Source: Sphingomonas yantingensis | GTDB taxonomy: Bacteria > Pseudomonadota > Alphaproteobacteria > Sphingomonadales > Sphingomonadaceae | NCBI RefSeq assembly: GCF_014199325.1 | Contig: NZ_JACIJJ010000001.1 | Location: 558,001-622,000, forward strand | DNA length: 64,000 nucleotides | Direction: 5' to 3' | In this document: positions 1 to 9,027 of the stretch, piece after piece | Layout: each line of letters opens with the position of its first letter | Numbering within the stretch: position 1 is the stretch's first letter | Translations under genes and position numbers: made by a program | Notes under the pieces: model-generated | Told to the model about the DNA's origin: nothing | Database searches by the model: none | The model's input: only the letters and a program-made list of their open reading frames with translations

Positions 1-1
1 T

Positions 2-1651
2 TTCTCGATCAGCCGCGACGGGCGGCTGCTCGCCTATGCCACCGACGTAGATGGCTCGGAGCGGTTCGAGGCGCGGATCAAGGACCTGTCCACCGGCGAG
101 CACCTGCCCGACGTCATCCCCGGCACGCTGGGCGCGCTGGTCTGGACCGCGGATGGCACGGCCCTGCTCTACACCCCCGCCAACGAACAGTGGCGCACCG
201 ACCGGGTGATGCTGCATCGGCTGGGGCAGGCAGAGGAGACCGAGCTTTATCGCGAGGCCGACGAGGGTTTCCGCGTCGGCGTCAGCGAAACCCAGTCGCA
301 GCGGTTCATCGTCATCGCGGCGGGCGATCACGTGACGAGCGAGGTCTATCTGCTCCCCGCCGACGACGTGACCGCGCCTTTGCTCTGCGTCGCGCCGCGT
401 CAGGTGGGGCGCGAGTACGACGTGGACGAGCATGACGGCACGCTGTTCATCCACACCAACGACGTCGATCCCAATTTCCGGCTGGTGACCGCGACCCTCG
501 ACAACCCGACCGAGTGGGTGGAGCGGATCGGGCCTAGCCGGCATTTCTATATGACCGATGTGACCTGCTTCCGCGACTTCTTCGTGGTCGAGGGACGCGA
601 GGACGGGCTCGACCAGATCGAGCTGCACCAGTATTCGGGCGGGGAGCCGACGCGCATTCCCTTCCCGGAGGCGAGCTATGTCGCCGGCGTCGGCGACAAT
701 CCCGAATACGCCATCCAGACGCTGCGGCTTGGCTATGAATCGATGGTCACGCCGGGCACCGTCTACGACTATCATGTCGGCACCGGCGAAATGGAGGTGT
801 TGAAGGTCCAGGAAATCCCTTCCGGCTATGACGCGGCCAAATACGCGACCGAGCGGCTGAAGATCACCGCGCGCGACGGCACGGAGGTCCCGTGCTCAAT
901 CGTCTATCCGGCGGACTTCCCGCGCGACGGGTCGGGCAAGCTCTATCTCTATGCCTATGGCGCATACGGTTATGCGGTGCCACCGGGCTTCTCGACCAGC
1001 CGGATGAGCTTCCTCGACCGCGGCGTCGCGTTCGCGATCGCGCATATTCGCGGCGGCGACGACCTCGGCCAGCAATGGTATCTCGACGGCAAGCTCGACA
1101 AGCGGACCAATACGTTCACCGATTTCGTCGACGTGGCGAAGGGGCTGATCGAGCGCGGCTTCACGAGCGCCGGCAACATCGCCATCGCCGGACGGTCGGC
1201 GGGCGGCGAGCTGATGGGGGCGGTCATCAACTCCGATCCCGATCTGTGGCGCGTGGCGGTGGTCGACGTGCCGTTCGTCGACGTGCTCAACACGATGCTC
1301 GACGCCACCCTGCCGCTGACCCCCGGCGAATGGCCCGAATGGGGCAACCCGATCGAGGACAAGGTGGCCTTCGATCTAATCCGCAGCTATTCGCCCTATG
1401 ACAACGTCAAGGCGCAGGCCTATCCCGCGCTGTGGATCGGCGGCGGCCTCAACGACCCGCGCGTCACTTATTGGGAGCCAGCCAAGTTCGCCGCGAAGCT
1501 GCGCGCGATGAAGACCGACGACCATGTGCTGGTGCTGAAGACCCAGATGGGCGCGGGGCATGGCGGCAAGTCGGGCCGGTGGGAGAGCCTGAAGGAAGCC
1601 GCGGAAGAGAACGCGTTCGTGCTGTGGCAGCTGGGCGTGGAAGCGGCTTAG
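2..1651 (+). CDS. ptrB: Oligopeptidase B (S9 prolyl oligopeptidase family), 5' truncated by window edge
   Basis: A serine peptidase that cleaves short peptides after basic residues; cytosolic or periplasmic. The frame is open from base 2, so the N-terminus lies outside the window. The visible part begins inside the beta-propeller (S-x-D-G-R-L-L-A-Y, then D-x-D-G-S-E-R-F, typical of this family) and ends with the alpha/beta-hydrolase domain. The catalytic serine sits in GRSAGGE, the aspartate in NDPRVTYWEP and the histidine in GAGHGGKSGR, so the triad is complete. About 550 of the family's usual 680-700 residues are present. It ends just before a pair of hairpin repeats that separates it from lnt. 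PtrB and PtrA-like S9 members are hard to tell apart by eye; the family call is firm. Confidence 0.9.
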   Translation, partial: FSISRDGRLLAYATDVDGSERFEARIKDLSTGEHLPDVIPGTLGALVWTADGTALLYTPANEQWRTDRVMLHRLGQAEETELYREADEGFRVGVSETQSQRFIVIAAGDHVTSEVYLLPADDVTAPLLCVAPRQVGREYDVDEHDGTLFIHTNDVDPNFRLVTATLDNPTEWVERIGPSRHFYMTDVTCFRDFFVVEGREDGLDQIELHQYSGGEPTRIPFPEASYVAGVGDNPEYAIQTLRLGYESMVTPGTVYDYHVGTGEMEVLKVQEIPSGYDAAKYATERLKITARDGTEVPCSIVYPADFPRDGSGKLYLYAYGAYGYAVPPGFSTSRMSFLDRGVAFAIAHIRGGDDLGQQWYLDGKLDKRTNTFTDFVDVAKGLIERGFTSAGNIAIAGRSAGGELMGAVINSDPDLWRVAVVDVPFVDVLNTMLDATLPLTPGEWPEWGNPIEDKVAFDLIRSYSPYDNVKAQAYPALWIGGGLNDPRVTYWEPAKFAAKLRAMKTDDHVLVLKTQMGAGHGGKSGRWESLKEAAEENAFVLWQLGVEAA

Positions 1652-1660
1652 GGTGAAGCA

Positions 1661-1690
1661 GCGGGACCCCGGGTCAAGCCCGGGGTGACG
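1661..1690. repeat. Dispersed hairpin repeat, family A, copy 1
   Basis: An imperfect palindrome with stem CCCCGGG/CCCGGGG around CTTGA when read on the minus strand. It is inverted relative to copy 2 at 1721-1749. The pair lies between the ptrB stop and the lnt start and could form a large cruciform or a transcript hairpin that ends ptrB messages. Confidence 0.75.
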
Positions 1691-1720
1691 TGATTTGGTG
1701 GGCGCTGCTCTCTCCACACC

Positions 1721-1749
1721 GTCATCCCGGACTTGATCCGGGATCCCGC
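1721..1749. repeat. Dispersed hairpin repeat, family A, copy 2
   Basis: Stem TCCCGGA/TCCGGGA around the same CTTGA loop. Compared with copy 1, the stem has changed at paired positions while the loop and flanks (CGTCA..., ...TCCCGC) are kept, which points to selection or copying of a structured element. An in-frame ATG at 1733 lies inside this repeat and is not believed to be the lnt start. Confidence 0.75.
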
Positions 1750-1819
1750 TTCTTTCTTCTTTCGCTCGTCGCCTGTAGCCCCGGCGCATCGACACGCTCA
1801 AACCGGAACGGAGGGTGGA

Positions 1820-3391
1820 TTGAACCGCCTCGCACGCCGCCCCTACCTCACCCTGCTGGTCGCCGGCGCGCTGTCAGCGACGGGGTTCGCGCCGCTCCAG
1901 CTTTTTCCCGTCACGATCGCCGCGCTCGCCCTCCTCATGTGGCTGGTGCACGAGGCGCCGAGCCTCAAGGCGGCGTTCCTCCGCGGCTGGACGTTCGGGG
2001 TCGCGCACTTCACCGTCGGCAACAACTGGATCCAGCACGCCTTCGACTTTCAGGACAAGATGCCGCCGGTGCTGGGGTATCTAGCGGTCGTCTTGCTGGC
2101 GCTCTACCTCGCCATCTATCCGGCGATGGCCGCCGGGCTGGCGTGGCGGCTCGCCAGCCCTCGATCGGCTGGCGATGCAGCGACGGAGCCGGGCGGCAGC
2201 TACGTTCTCGTCTTCGCCGCCGCGTGGATCGCGACCGAGTGGCTGCGCGCTACCATGTTCACCGGCTATGCTTGGAATCCGATCGCGGTCATCTGGCTGC
2301 CGCTCATCAGCATCGCGCGGATTTCGGCGTTCGTCGGCACCTATGCGCTGTCGGGTATCACCGTCGCCATCGCGGGCGCGGCGATGCTGCTGATCGGCTG
2401 GCGTCGCTGGCGAATGCCGCTGATCGCCGCCGCTGGCCTCCTGCTGGCGGGGTTGTTCGCCTCGGCCCAGCCGATCCCGCAGCGGGTCGGCCCCGACACC
2501 CCGCGCGTCCGCGTCGTCCAGCCCAATGTCGGGCAGGAGACGATGCTCGACGGCAGCTACGACCTCAAGATGCTGGAGGCGCTGATCGACCAGTCGGGTC
2601 GGCCGCAGCGCCACCCGCGGCTGCTCGTCTGGCCCGAGGGGGCGGTGAACTTTTATCTCGAGGACGGCTATCCGCCCGAATGGTATTATAAGGGCACCGC
2701 GCCGGTGACGCGCGGACGGATCGCGTCGCTGCTTGGGCCGCGCGACATGGCGCTGATCGGCTCGACCGCGATCGAGTTCGATTCCCGCGGCGAGGTGAAG
2801 GGTGCGGGCAACGCGATCTTCGTTCTTGATCCCGCCGGCAAGCTCGCCGAGCGCCGATACGACAAGGCGCATCTCGTTCCGTACGGCGAGTATCTGCCGA
2901 TGCGGCCGATCCTGTCGCGCATCGGGCTGTCGCGGCTGGTGGCGGGCGAATTCGACTATCTGCCGGGGCCGGGGCCACAGACGCTGCCGGTGCCGGGCTT
3001 TGGATCGGTCGGCATGCAGATCTGCTACGAGATCATCTTTTCGGGACAGGTGGCGGATCGCGCGAACCGGCCCGACCTGATCTTCAACCCCTCGAACGAC
3101 GCGTGGTTCGGGGCGTGGGGGCCGCCGCAGCATCTGGCCCAGGCGCGCCTGCGCGCGATCGAGGAGGGGCTACCGGTCATCCGCTCGACCCCGACAGGCA
3201 TATCGGCCGTGATCGACGCGCAAGGCAGGCTCGTTGCAACAATCGGCATTCGCCGCGCCGGTGCGATCGAGGTGCCGGTGCCGGCGGCGCTGCCCGCGAC
3301 GCTATTCTCGCGCGTTGGCAATCTGGCGGCGGCGATCGTCGCTGCGCTGATGCTGGCGGTCGCGATTGCCATCAGACGTCGTCCTCGCTAG
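1820..3391 (+). CDS. lnt: Apolipoprotein N-acyltransferase
   Basis: Adds the third acyl chain to the N-terminal cysteine of lipoproteins at the periplasmic face of the inner membrane, the last step of lipoprotein maturation. The product has 523 residues: several N-terminal membrane segments, a nitrilase-like domain, and a C-terminal membrane segment. The catalytic triad is visible: Glu in LLVWPEGA (residue 273), Lys in YDKAHLVPYGEYLP and Cys in GMQICYEI. I chose the TTG at 1820 because GGAGGGTGG precedes it and the protein then begins MNRLARRPYLTLL, like other family members. An ATG at 1733 would add 29 residues encoded by a hairpin repeat. It is followed by metK, the usual alphaproteobacterial order. 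Confidence 0.92.
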   Translation: MNRLARRPYLTLLVAGALSATGFAPLQLFPVTIAALALLMWLVHEAPSLKAAFLRGWTFGVAHFTVGNNWIQHAFDFQDKMPPVLGYLAVVLLALYLAIYPAMAAGLAWRLASPRSAGDAATEPGGSYVLVFAAAWIATEWLRATMFTGYAWNPIAVIWLPLISIARISAFVGTYALSGITVAIAGAAMLLIGWRRWRMPLIAAAGLLLAGLFASAQPIPQRVGPDTPRVRVVQPNVGQETMLDGSYDLKMLEALIDQSGRPQRHPRLLVWPEGAVNFYLEDGYPPEWYYKGTAPVTRGRIASLLGPRDMALIGSTAIEFDSRGEVKGAGNAIFVLDPAGKLAERRYDKAHLVPYGEYLPMRPILSRIGLSRLVAGEFDYLPGPGPQTLPVPGFGSVGMQICYEIIFSGQVADRANRPDLIFNPSNDAWFGAWGPPQHLAQARLRAIEEGLPVIRSTPTGISAVIDAQGRLVATIGIRRAGAIEVPVPAALPATLFSRVGNLAAAIVAALMLAVAIAIRRRPR

Positions 3392-3460
3392 GGGCGCATA
3401 TAACCATAGCTTTATATCTTGAAGTCCGGCGTTCGGCCGGTGCCAACCCACGGGGAAAGC
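3392..3460 (+). promoter_or_regulatory. metK leader with a small hairpin close to the ribosome binding site
   Basis: Between lnt and metK, an AT-rich patch (TATAAC and TTTATATCT) could hold a -10 element. It is followed by a hairpin CCGGC-GTTCG-GCCGG at 3426-3440 and then the ribosome binding site GGGGAAAG. SAM-sensing leaders are common before alphaproteobacterial metK, but I could not match this one to the SAM-II or SAM/SAH consensus. Confidence 0.35.
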
Positions 3461-4645
3461 ATGCGCGACAATTATCTCTTTACATCCGAATCGGTCAGCG
3501 AAGGCCATCCCGACAAGGTCGCCGACCAGATTTCGGACGCGGTCGTCGACCTGTTCCTGTCGCGTGATCCGGTCGCGCGCGTGGCGTGCGAGACGATGGT
3601 GACGACGCAGCGCATCGTCCTGGCGGGCGAAGTGCGCGCGAACGAGGGTGCGTTCCCGTCGCTGGCCGAGATCGAGCAGGCCGCGCGTGATACCGTCCGC
3701 CGCATCGGCTACGAGCAGCACGGCTTCCACTGGCAGACCGCGGACTTCGCCTGCCACCTGCACGGCCAGTCGGCGCACATCGCGCAGGGCGTGGACGAAA
3801 GCGGCAACAAGGACGAGGGTGCCGGCGACCAGGGCATCATGTTCGGCTTCGCCTGTGACGAGACGCCCGACCTGATGCCCGCGACGCTCTATTACTCGCA
3901 CCGCATCCTCGAGAAGATGGCCGCCGACCGCCACGCGCGGGTCGTCGACTTCCTCGAACCCGACGCCAAGAGCCAGGTGACGCTGAAGTTCGAGAACGGC
4001 GTCCCCACCGGCGCGACCGCGCTGGTCGTGTCGACCCAGCATACCAAGGCACTGTCGAACGACGCGGGCCAGAAGCGGCTGCGCGACTATGTGATGACGG
4101 TGTTCGAGGAAGTGCTGCCCAGCGGCTGGATGCCCGCCAACCAGGATCACATCTATGTCAACCCGACCGGCCTGTTCGAAATCGGCGGGCCGGACGGCGA
4201 CGCGGGCCTGACCGGGCGCAAGATCATCGTCGACACGTACGGCGGCGCGGCCCCGCACGGCGGCGGCGCGTTCAGCGGCAAAGACCCGACCAAGGTCGAC
4301 CGTTCGGCCGCGTACATCTCGCGCTACCTCGCCAAGAACGTCGTGGCGGCGGGCCTTGCCAAGCGCTGCACGATCCAGCTGTCCTACGCGATCGGCATCG
4401 CCGAGCCGCTGTCGCTCTATGTCGACACGCACGGCACCGGCACCGTGGACGAAGCGAAGATCGAGGCAGTGCTGCCCAAGCTCGTCCGCCTGACGCCCAA
4501 GGGCATCCGCACGCACCTGGGCATGAACAAGGCGATCTATCAGCCGACCGCCGCCTATGGCCATTTCGGTCGCAAGGCCGACGGCGACTTCTTCACCTGG
4601 GAGCGCACCGATCTGGTCGACGCGCTGAAGGGCGAACTGGGCTAA
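3461..4645 (+). CDS. metK: S-adenosylmethionine synthetase
   Basis: Makes S-adenosylmethionine from methionine and ATP in the cytosol. The 394 residues match the family length. Visible signatures are the N-terminal [16 protein letters not shown] with the ATP-binding histidine, the hexapeptide GAGDQG, and the glycine-rich phosphate loop GGGAFSGKD. The ATG at 3461 is preceded by GGGGAAAG and gives the standard start [16 protein letters not shown]; an upstream in-frame ATG at 3419 would add 14 unlikely residues. A strong terminator follows. In many alphaproteobacteria trmB comes next, but here trmB is 58 kb away. Confidence 0.97.
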   Translation: MRDNYLFTSESVSEGHPDKVADQISDAVVDLFLSRDPVARVACETMVTTQRIVLAGEVRANEGAFPSLAEIEQAARDTVRRIGYEQHGFHWQTADFACHLHGQSAHIAQGVDESGNKDEGAGDQGIMFGFACDETPDLMPATLYYSHRILEKMAADRHARVVDFLEPDAKSQVTLKFENGVPTGATALVVSTQHTKALSNDAGQKRLRDYVMTVFEEVLPSGWMPANQDHIYVNPTGLFEIGGPDGDAGLTGRKIIVDTYGGAAPHGGGAFSGKDPTKVDRSAAYISRYLAKNVVAAGLAKRCTIQLSYAIGIAEPLSLYVDTHGTGTVDEAKIEAVLPKLVRLTPKGIRTHLGMNKAIYQPTAAYGHFGRKADGDFFTWERTDLVDALKGELG

Positions 4646-4671
4646 ACGCCGGCATCATCGCAGGATCGACG

Positions 4672-4700
4672 AAAGGGGCCGGGCGACCGGCCCCTTTTTC
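4672..4700 (+). terminator. Rho-independent terminator after metK
   Basis: GGGGCCGG-GCGA-CCGGCCCC followed by TTTTTC: a perfect 8-bp GC stem with a four-base loop and a U tract. It lies 27 bases after the metK stop and insulates metK from lptB. Confidence 0.88.
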
Positions 4701-4783
4701 GTGTCCGCGCGCCATGCACGAACCTTGCCAAGCGGCGGGGAAGGCGCGAAAAGGCTGGCGCTGAGCCAAGGAGCCGATCGAGG

Positions 4784-5560
4784 ATGGACGACACCGCCAC
4801 CATTCAGGACGTGCCGACCGTCGTCGAGGTGCCGAGCGACACCGGCCTCGCCGTCGTCTCGATCGCCAAGGCGTACGACAAGCGCGTGGTCCTGACCGAC
4901 GTGTCAATGAACGTCGCTCGCGGCGAGGTCGTCGGGCTGCTTGGCCCCAACGGCGCGGGCAAAACGACTAGCTTCTATTCGGTGATGGGCCTTGTGAAGC
5001 CCGATTCGGGCCGCATCATGTTGGACGGCGAGGATATCACCGCGCTGCCTATGTATCGCCGCGCAATCCTGGGTCTCGGCTATCTGCCGCAGGAAACGTC
5101 GATCTTTCGCGGGCTGACGGTCGAGAAGAACATCTCCGCCGTCCTCGAACTCGCCGAGCCGGACAAGGCGGCGCGCGCGGCGAAGCTCGACCGCCTGCTC
5201 GACGAGTTCGGGCTGACGCGGCTGCGCGACGCACCGGCGATGGCGCTGTCGGGCGGCGAGCGGCGACGGGCGGAGATCGCCCGCGCGCTGGCCGCCGACC
5301 CGTCGATCATGCTGCTCGACGAGCCGTTCGCGGGCATCGACCCTATTTCGATCGCGGACATCCGCGACCTGGTGAAGGATCTGAAGCAGCGCGATATCGG
5401 CGTGCTTATCACCGACCACAATGTCCGCGAAACGCTGGAGATCGTCGACCGGGCATACATCATCTATGACGGCCGCGTGCTGTTCGCGGGCAGCCCGGCG
5501 GAGCTGGTCGCCGACGCCAATGTGCGCCGCCTGTACCTCGGCGAGAGCTTCTCGCTCTGA
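4784..5560 (+). CDS. lptB: LPS export ABC transporter ATP-binding protein
   Basis: The cytosolic ATPase that powers LptFG to pull lipopolysaccharide from the inner membrane toward LptC/A/D. The 258 residues hold all ABC motifs: Walker A GPNGAGKTT, Q-loop in YLPQE, signature LSGGERRR, Walker B MLLDEPFAGID and H-loop TDHNVRE. PLPMYRR-like text (ALPMYRRA) and SIFRGLTVEKN are typical of LptB. An N-terminal extension of about 20 residues precedes the first strand. It is followed 24 bases later by rpoN, the usual order, but lptC and lptA, which normally precede lptB, are absent here. Confidence 0.95.
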   Translation: MDDTATIQDVPTVVEVPSDTGLAVVSIAKAYDKRVVLTDVSMNVARGEVVGLLGPNGAGKTTSFYSVMGLVKPDSGRIMLDGEDITALPMYRRAILGLGYLPQETSIFRGLTVEKNISAVLELAEPDKAARAAKLDRLLDEFGLTRLRDAPAMALSGGERRRAEIARALAADPSIMLLDEPFAGIDPISIADIRDLVKDLKQRDIGVLITDHNVRETLEIVDRAYIIYDGRVLFAGSPAELVADANVRRLYLGESFSL

Positions 5561-5584
5561 CCTGATGCACGGCAGCTTCGCCCC

Positions 5585-7093
5585 ATGAGCCTCGCACCGC
5601 GCCTCGACCTGCGGCAGACGCAATCGCTCGTCATGACGCCGCAGTTGCAGCAGGCGATCCGCCTGCTTGCGCTGTCCAACCTCGAGGTTGAGGGGTTCAT
5701 TGCCGAGGAGATCGAGAAGAACCCGCTACTTGAGGCCGCACGCGAAGATGAGGGCGGCGGCGAGCGTGAGGCGCCCGACGACGCGCCGGTCGCTCGCGAC
5801 GAGCCGGCACAGGCCGACGAGCTGCTCAGCCTGGGCGCCGGTTCGGGCGAGGCTAGCCTCGACGTCGACATGGGCGCCGAGGCGTTCCACCACGACAGCG
5901 CCAGCGATTCGGTCGGCGGGCTCGACGGATCGCTGGGGATGGGCGCGACTGGCAGCGGCGGCGGGGAGGGCGAGGCGCCCGACTTCGACAGCTTTGCAGC
6001 AGCCGGTGAGAGCCTTCAGGACTATCTGCTGGCACAGGCCGGCGCGGTGCTGTCCGGCCCCGACTTGTTCGTCGCCGCGCACCTGATCGACCAGATCGAC
6101 GAGTGCGGCTACCTCACCGCCAACCTGCTCGAGGTATCGCAGCGGCTAGGCGTGCCGCTGGTGCAGGTGGAGCGGGTGCTAGGCGTTATCCAGACGTTCG
6201 ATCCCACCGGCGTCGGCGCGCGCAACCTGGCCGAGTGCATCGCGATCCAGGCGAGGGATGCCGACCGATACGACCCGGCGATGGCGCGGCTGATCGACAA
6301 TCTCGACCTCCTCGCGCGCGGCCAGATCGCGCAGCTTCGCCGCATCTGCGGCGTGGACGAGGAGGACATGGCCGACATGATCCGCGAGCTGCGCGACTAT
6401 GACCCCAAGCCCGGTTGCAAGATCGGTGGCGAGCCGGTGCAGGGTGTCGTGCCCGACATCTTCGTGGCAAGGCGTGGCAAGGGCTGGGCGGTCGAGATCA
6501 ACGCCGCGACGCTGCCCCGCGTCCTCGTCAACCGCGCCTATTATGTCGAACTGTCGGGCAGCGCGGGCAAGGACAAGGCGGGCAAGACGTGGCTGTCCGA
6601 CTGCCTCGCCAGTGCCAACTGGCTGGTCAAGGCGCTCGACCAGCGGCAGCGGACGATCATCAAGGTCGCGAGCGAGATCGTGAAGCAGCAGGAGGCGTTC
6701 TTCCTCCACGGCGTCGCGCACCTGCGCCCGCTGACGCTCGCGCGCGTCGCCGAAGCGATTGAAATGCACGAATCGACGGTCAGCCGCGTCACCAGCAACA
6801 AATATCTGAGCTGCGCGCGCGGGCTGTTCGAGCTCAAATATTTCTTCACCAGCGCGATCCAGTCGGCCGATGGCGGCGATGCGGTGTCGGCCGAAGCGGT
6901 CAAGAGCGCGATCCGCGCGCTGATCGCGGCGGAGGATCCCAAGAAAATCCTGTCCGACGACACGCTCGTCGAGCTGCTCAACGCCAAGGGCTTCGACATC
7001 GCGCGGCGGACGGTCGCCAAATATCGCGAATCACTGGGAATCGGCAGCTCGGTCCAGCGCCGCCGGCAAAAGGCGCTGGCGGGCGCGGCCTGA
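5585..7093 (+). CDS. rpoN: RNA polymerase sigma-54 factor
   Basis: The alternative sigma factor for -24/-12 promoters, which needs AAA+ activators. The 502 residues begin with the glutamine/leucine-rich region I (LDLRQTQSLVMTPQLQQAIRLLALSN). A long acidic, glycine-rich linker (about residues 50-140) follows, then the core-binding domain, a helix-turn-helix (ARVAEAIEMHESTVSRVTSNKY), and the diagnostic RpoN box ARRTVAKYRESLG near the C-terminus. It is co-directional with lptB. The hpf and ptsN genes often found downstream are missing; a Crp/Fnr regulator follows instead. Confidence 0.96.
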   Translation: MSLAPRLDLRQTQSLVMTPQLQQAIRLLALSNLEVEGFIAEEIEKNPLLEAAREDEGGGEREAPDDAPVARDEPAQADELLSLGAGSGEASLDVDMGAEAFHHDSASDSVGGLDGSLGMGATGSGGGEGEAPDFDSFAAAGESLQDYLLAQAGAVLSGPDLFVAAHLIDQIDECGYLTANLLEVSQRLGVPLVQVERVLGVIQTFDPTGVGARNLAECIAIQARDADRYDPAMARLIDNLDLLARGQIAQLRRICGVDEEDMADMIRELRDYDPKPGCKIGGEPVQGVVPDIFVARRGKGWAVEINAATLPRVLVNRAYYVELSGSAGKDKAGKTWLSDCLASANWLVKALDQRQRTIIKVASEIVKQQEAFFLHGVAHLRPLTLARVAEAIEMHESTVSRVTSNKYLSCARGLFELKYFFTSAIQSADGGDAVSAEAVKSAIRALIAAEDPKKILSDDTLVELLNAKGFDIARRTVAKYRESLGIGSSVQRRRQKALAGAA

Positions 7094-7200
7094 TCGCTGG
7101 GCGAAAGGCGGTGGTTTGAAAGCCGGGCCGCTTATCCTATTTCATTGCGGGCGCGGTATGGTTCCGGCCTTATCATCCCCGTGTCGCATGAGGGTCGCGC

Positions 7201-7947
7201 GTGAACGTCCACTCCCTGATCCTGACCAAGCTCAAGCTGCGCTCGCAGCTGTCCGCCGCCGCGTGCGTCGCGATCGAGGCGGCGCCGTTCACGCTGCGCG
7301 ATATCGAGGCGGGGACCGAGATCGTCCATGACGGCGGCCCGCCCGCGCGCGACTGTCAGATCGTTCTCGACGGGGTGGCGCTGCGGTCCAAGACGACGGC
7401 AAGCGGCGGGCGTCAGATCGTCGCGGTCGAACTGCGCGGCGATTTTCTCGACCTCGCGCACCTGTTCCTCGAGATCGCCGACCATGACGTGGAAGCGCTG
7501 ACCCCGCTCAAGGTCGCCGCGATCGACCGGCAGGTGCTGCGCACGCTTGCGCTGGAGCACCGCGACCTTGGCCGCGCACTCTGGACCGAGGCGCTGGTCG
7601 AGGCGTCGATCGCGCGCGAGTGGATGACCAATCTGGGCCGGCGCGATGCCAAGACGCGGATTGCTCATGCACTGTGCGAGCTGGCGCTGCGGTCGCAGGC
7701 GGTCGGGCTGTCGCCGCCAGACATGCTGACGCTGCCCTGGACGCAGGAACAACTGGGCGACGTCACCGGCCTGACGCCCGTCCACGTCAACCGAATGCTG
7801 CGCTCTCTTGAAGAGGATGGGCTGATCGAGCGCACCGGGCGGGAGGTCCGCATCCTCGACCGTCGGCGCCTGTGGGCCGAGGGTGATTTCGAGCCGCGCT
7901 ACCTGCACCTCGTCGAGATCCTTCAGCCGGTGGGCGAGGCGGCCTGA
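7201..7947 (+). CDS. Crp/Fnr family transcriptional regulator
   Basis: A 248-residue regulator with an N-terminal cyclic-nucleotide-binding-like beta barrel (about residues 15-120), a dimer helix, and a C-terminal winged helix containing TQEQLGDVTGLTPVHVNRMLRSLEEDGLI. The start is GTG at 7201. The cysteine cluster of oxygen-sensing Fnr is not present, and the RxS phosphate-binding signature of cAMP receptors is not clear. The ligand is therefore unknown. It stands alone after rpoN with a 107-base gap that shows no clear promoter. The family call is firm, the regulon unknown. Confidence 0.9.
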   Translation: MNVHSLILTKLKLRSQLSAAACVAIEAAPFTLRDIEAGTEIVHDGGPPARDCQIVLDGVALRSKTTASGGRQIVAVELRGDFLDLAHLFLEIADHDVEALTPLKVAAIDRQVLRTLALEHRDLGRALWTEALVEASIAREWMTNLGRRDAKTRIAHALCELALRSQAVGLSPPDMLTLPWTQEQLGDVTGLTPVHVNRMLRSLEEDGLIERTGREVRILDRRRLWAEGDFEPRYLHLVEILQPVGEAA

Positions 7948-7960
7948 CGCGGGCATACGA

Positions 7961-7992
7961 AAGGCGGGCGCGCCCGGGTGGGCGGCCCGCCT
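7961..7992. terminator. Hairpin between the convergent Crp/Fnr gene and rpmG
   Basis: AAGGCGGGC at 7961-7969 pairs with GCCCGCCTT at 7984-7992. It lies between two genes that point at each other, so it can serve both. There is no good U tract on either side. Confidence 0.45.
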
Positions 7993-8030
7993 TCGGCAAG
8001 CAATCGGGGCGACCGAAACCGCCCGTCAGA

Positions 8031-8198
8031 TCACTTGATCTTGGCTTCCTTGAACTCGACATGCTTGCGCACGACCGGGTCGTACTTGCGGAAGCTCATC
8101 TTCTCGGTCTGGTTGCGCGGATTCTTCTTGGTGACGTAGAAGAAACCCGTGTCGGCGGTGCTCACCAGCCGGATCTTGACAGTGGTCGGCTTGGCCAT
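8031..8198 (-). CDS. rpmG: 50S ribosomal protein L33
   Basis: A 55-residue component of the large ribosomal subunit. The sequence [20 protein letters not shown] followed by YVTKKNPRN and [14 protein letters not shown] is a textbook L33. It has no cysteines, so this is the zinc-free (C-minus) form. The ATG at 8198 is chosen because it begins the conserved MAKP; the open frame extends further upstream only by chance in GC-rich DNA. Confidence 0.97.
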   Translation of the reverse strand: MAKPTTVKIRLVSTADTGFFYVTKKNPRNQTEKMSFRKYDPVVRKHVEFKEAKIK

Positions 8199-8265
8199 GG
8201 CCCAATTCCCGTAGCAGCAAAAAAAGCGAAAGGCGGCGCGCGTACGCACCGCCGTCAGGCCGCGG

Positions 8266-8294
8266 CGCATGCACGACTCCGGCGGGCGCGTCAA
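8266..8294 (-). promoter_or_regulatory. Possible rpmG promoter
   Basis: On the minus strand TTGACG (8294-8289) is followed after 17 bases by CATGCG, about 70 bases ahead of the rpmG start. The -35 fits the conserved sphingomonad TTGAC element; the -10 match is poor. Confidence 0.35.
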
Positions 8295-8348
8295 GCTTGG
8301 GGGTAGACTTAACGGCTTCGCAAGCGCGTTTGGGGCAGGGAAAGCGCG

Positions 8349-8918
8349 ATGGACAGCCTGCTTCCCGCCCTGATCGCTGCGCTGATTGCCGGTGCGACCG
8401 ATCGCCCCGCGTGGCTGGCGGCGATCCTAGGCGAGCGATTCGGCAAGCGGACCGGGGTGATTCTGGGCGTCATCGCCGCGCAGGTTGCGATCATGGGCGC
8501 GGCGCTGGCCGGTGCGCTGGCGGTGCGCGGGATGATGACGCCCAATGCGCGCAGCCTGATCTTCGGGCTGGCACTCGTCTTTGCAGGGGCAGGGGCGCTG
8601 ATGCCGGCCAAGCCGCCGCGCGACCGGCTGGACGGGTGGCGGATCGGTGCGCTGCCGACGAGTGCGCTGGGGATCTTCATCCTGGCGTTCGGCGAACGGG
8701 TGCAGTTCGTGGGCTTCGGCGCGGCGGCATGGGGCGGCAGTTCGCTGCTCGCCGCGGCGGGGGCAGCGATCGGCGCGATCGTGGCCGGCTTGGTCGCTGC
8801 GACGCTGGGCGAGCGCGAGTGGCGACGGCTGCCGCTTCGGGCGATCGGCCTGGCGGGCGGAGCGATGCTCGTCCTCGCCGGCCTCGTCATGGCGCTTGGC
8901 GGGCTGCGGCTGATCTGA
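8349..8918 (+). CDS. Divergent GDT1/UPF0016-like membrane protein
   Basis: A 189-residue integral membrane protein with about six hydrophobic segments in two repeats, the layout of the GDT1/TMEM165 (UPF0016) cation exchanger family. The family motif E-x-G-D-[KR]-[ST] is degenerate in both halves: the first reads AGATDRPAW and the second AFGERVQF. The metal-binding acidic residues are thus partly lost, so exchanger activity is doubtful. Start ATG 8349 follows GGGAAAG. It precedes dps by about 110 bases; no operon link is evident. Confidence 0.6.
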   Translation: MDSLLPALIAALIAGATDRPAWLAAILGERFGKRTGVILGVIAAQVAIMGAALAGALAVRGMMTPNARSLIFGLALVFAGAGALMPAKPPRDRLDGWRIGALPTSALGIFILAFGERVQFVGFGAAAWGGSSLLAAAGAAIGAIVAGLVAATLGEREWRRLPLRAIGLAGGAMLVLAGLVMALGGLRLI

Positions 8919-9027
8919 AAAACCGATTGCCGCGATCGAAGATACCGCCCTTTTCCCGGCGGAGCCAATGCGCGGTCCGGTCGTTTTGATACCGAACCGA
9001 CTTTCCCATCTGGAGGAGCCCGTCTGC

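Noticed and set aside
3392..3460. A SAM-II or SAM/SAH riboswitch call before metK
   Set aside because: I could not fit the pseudoknot stems of either class; kept only as a possible leader.
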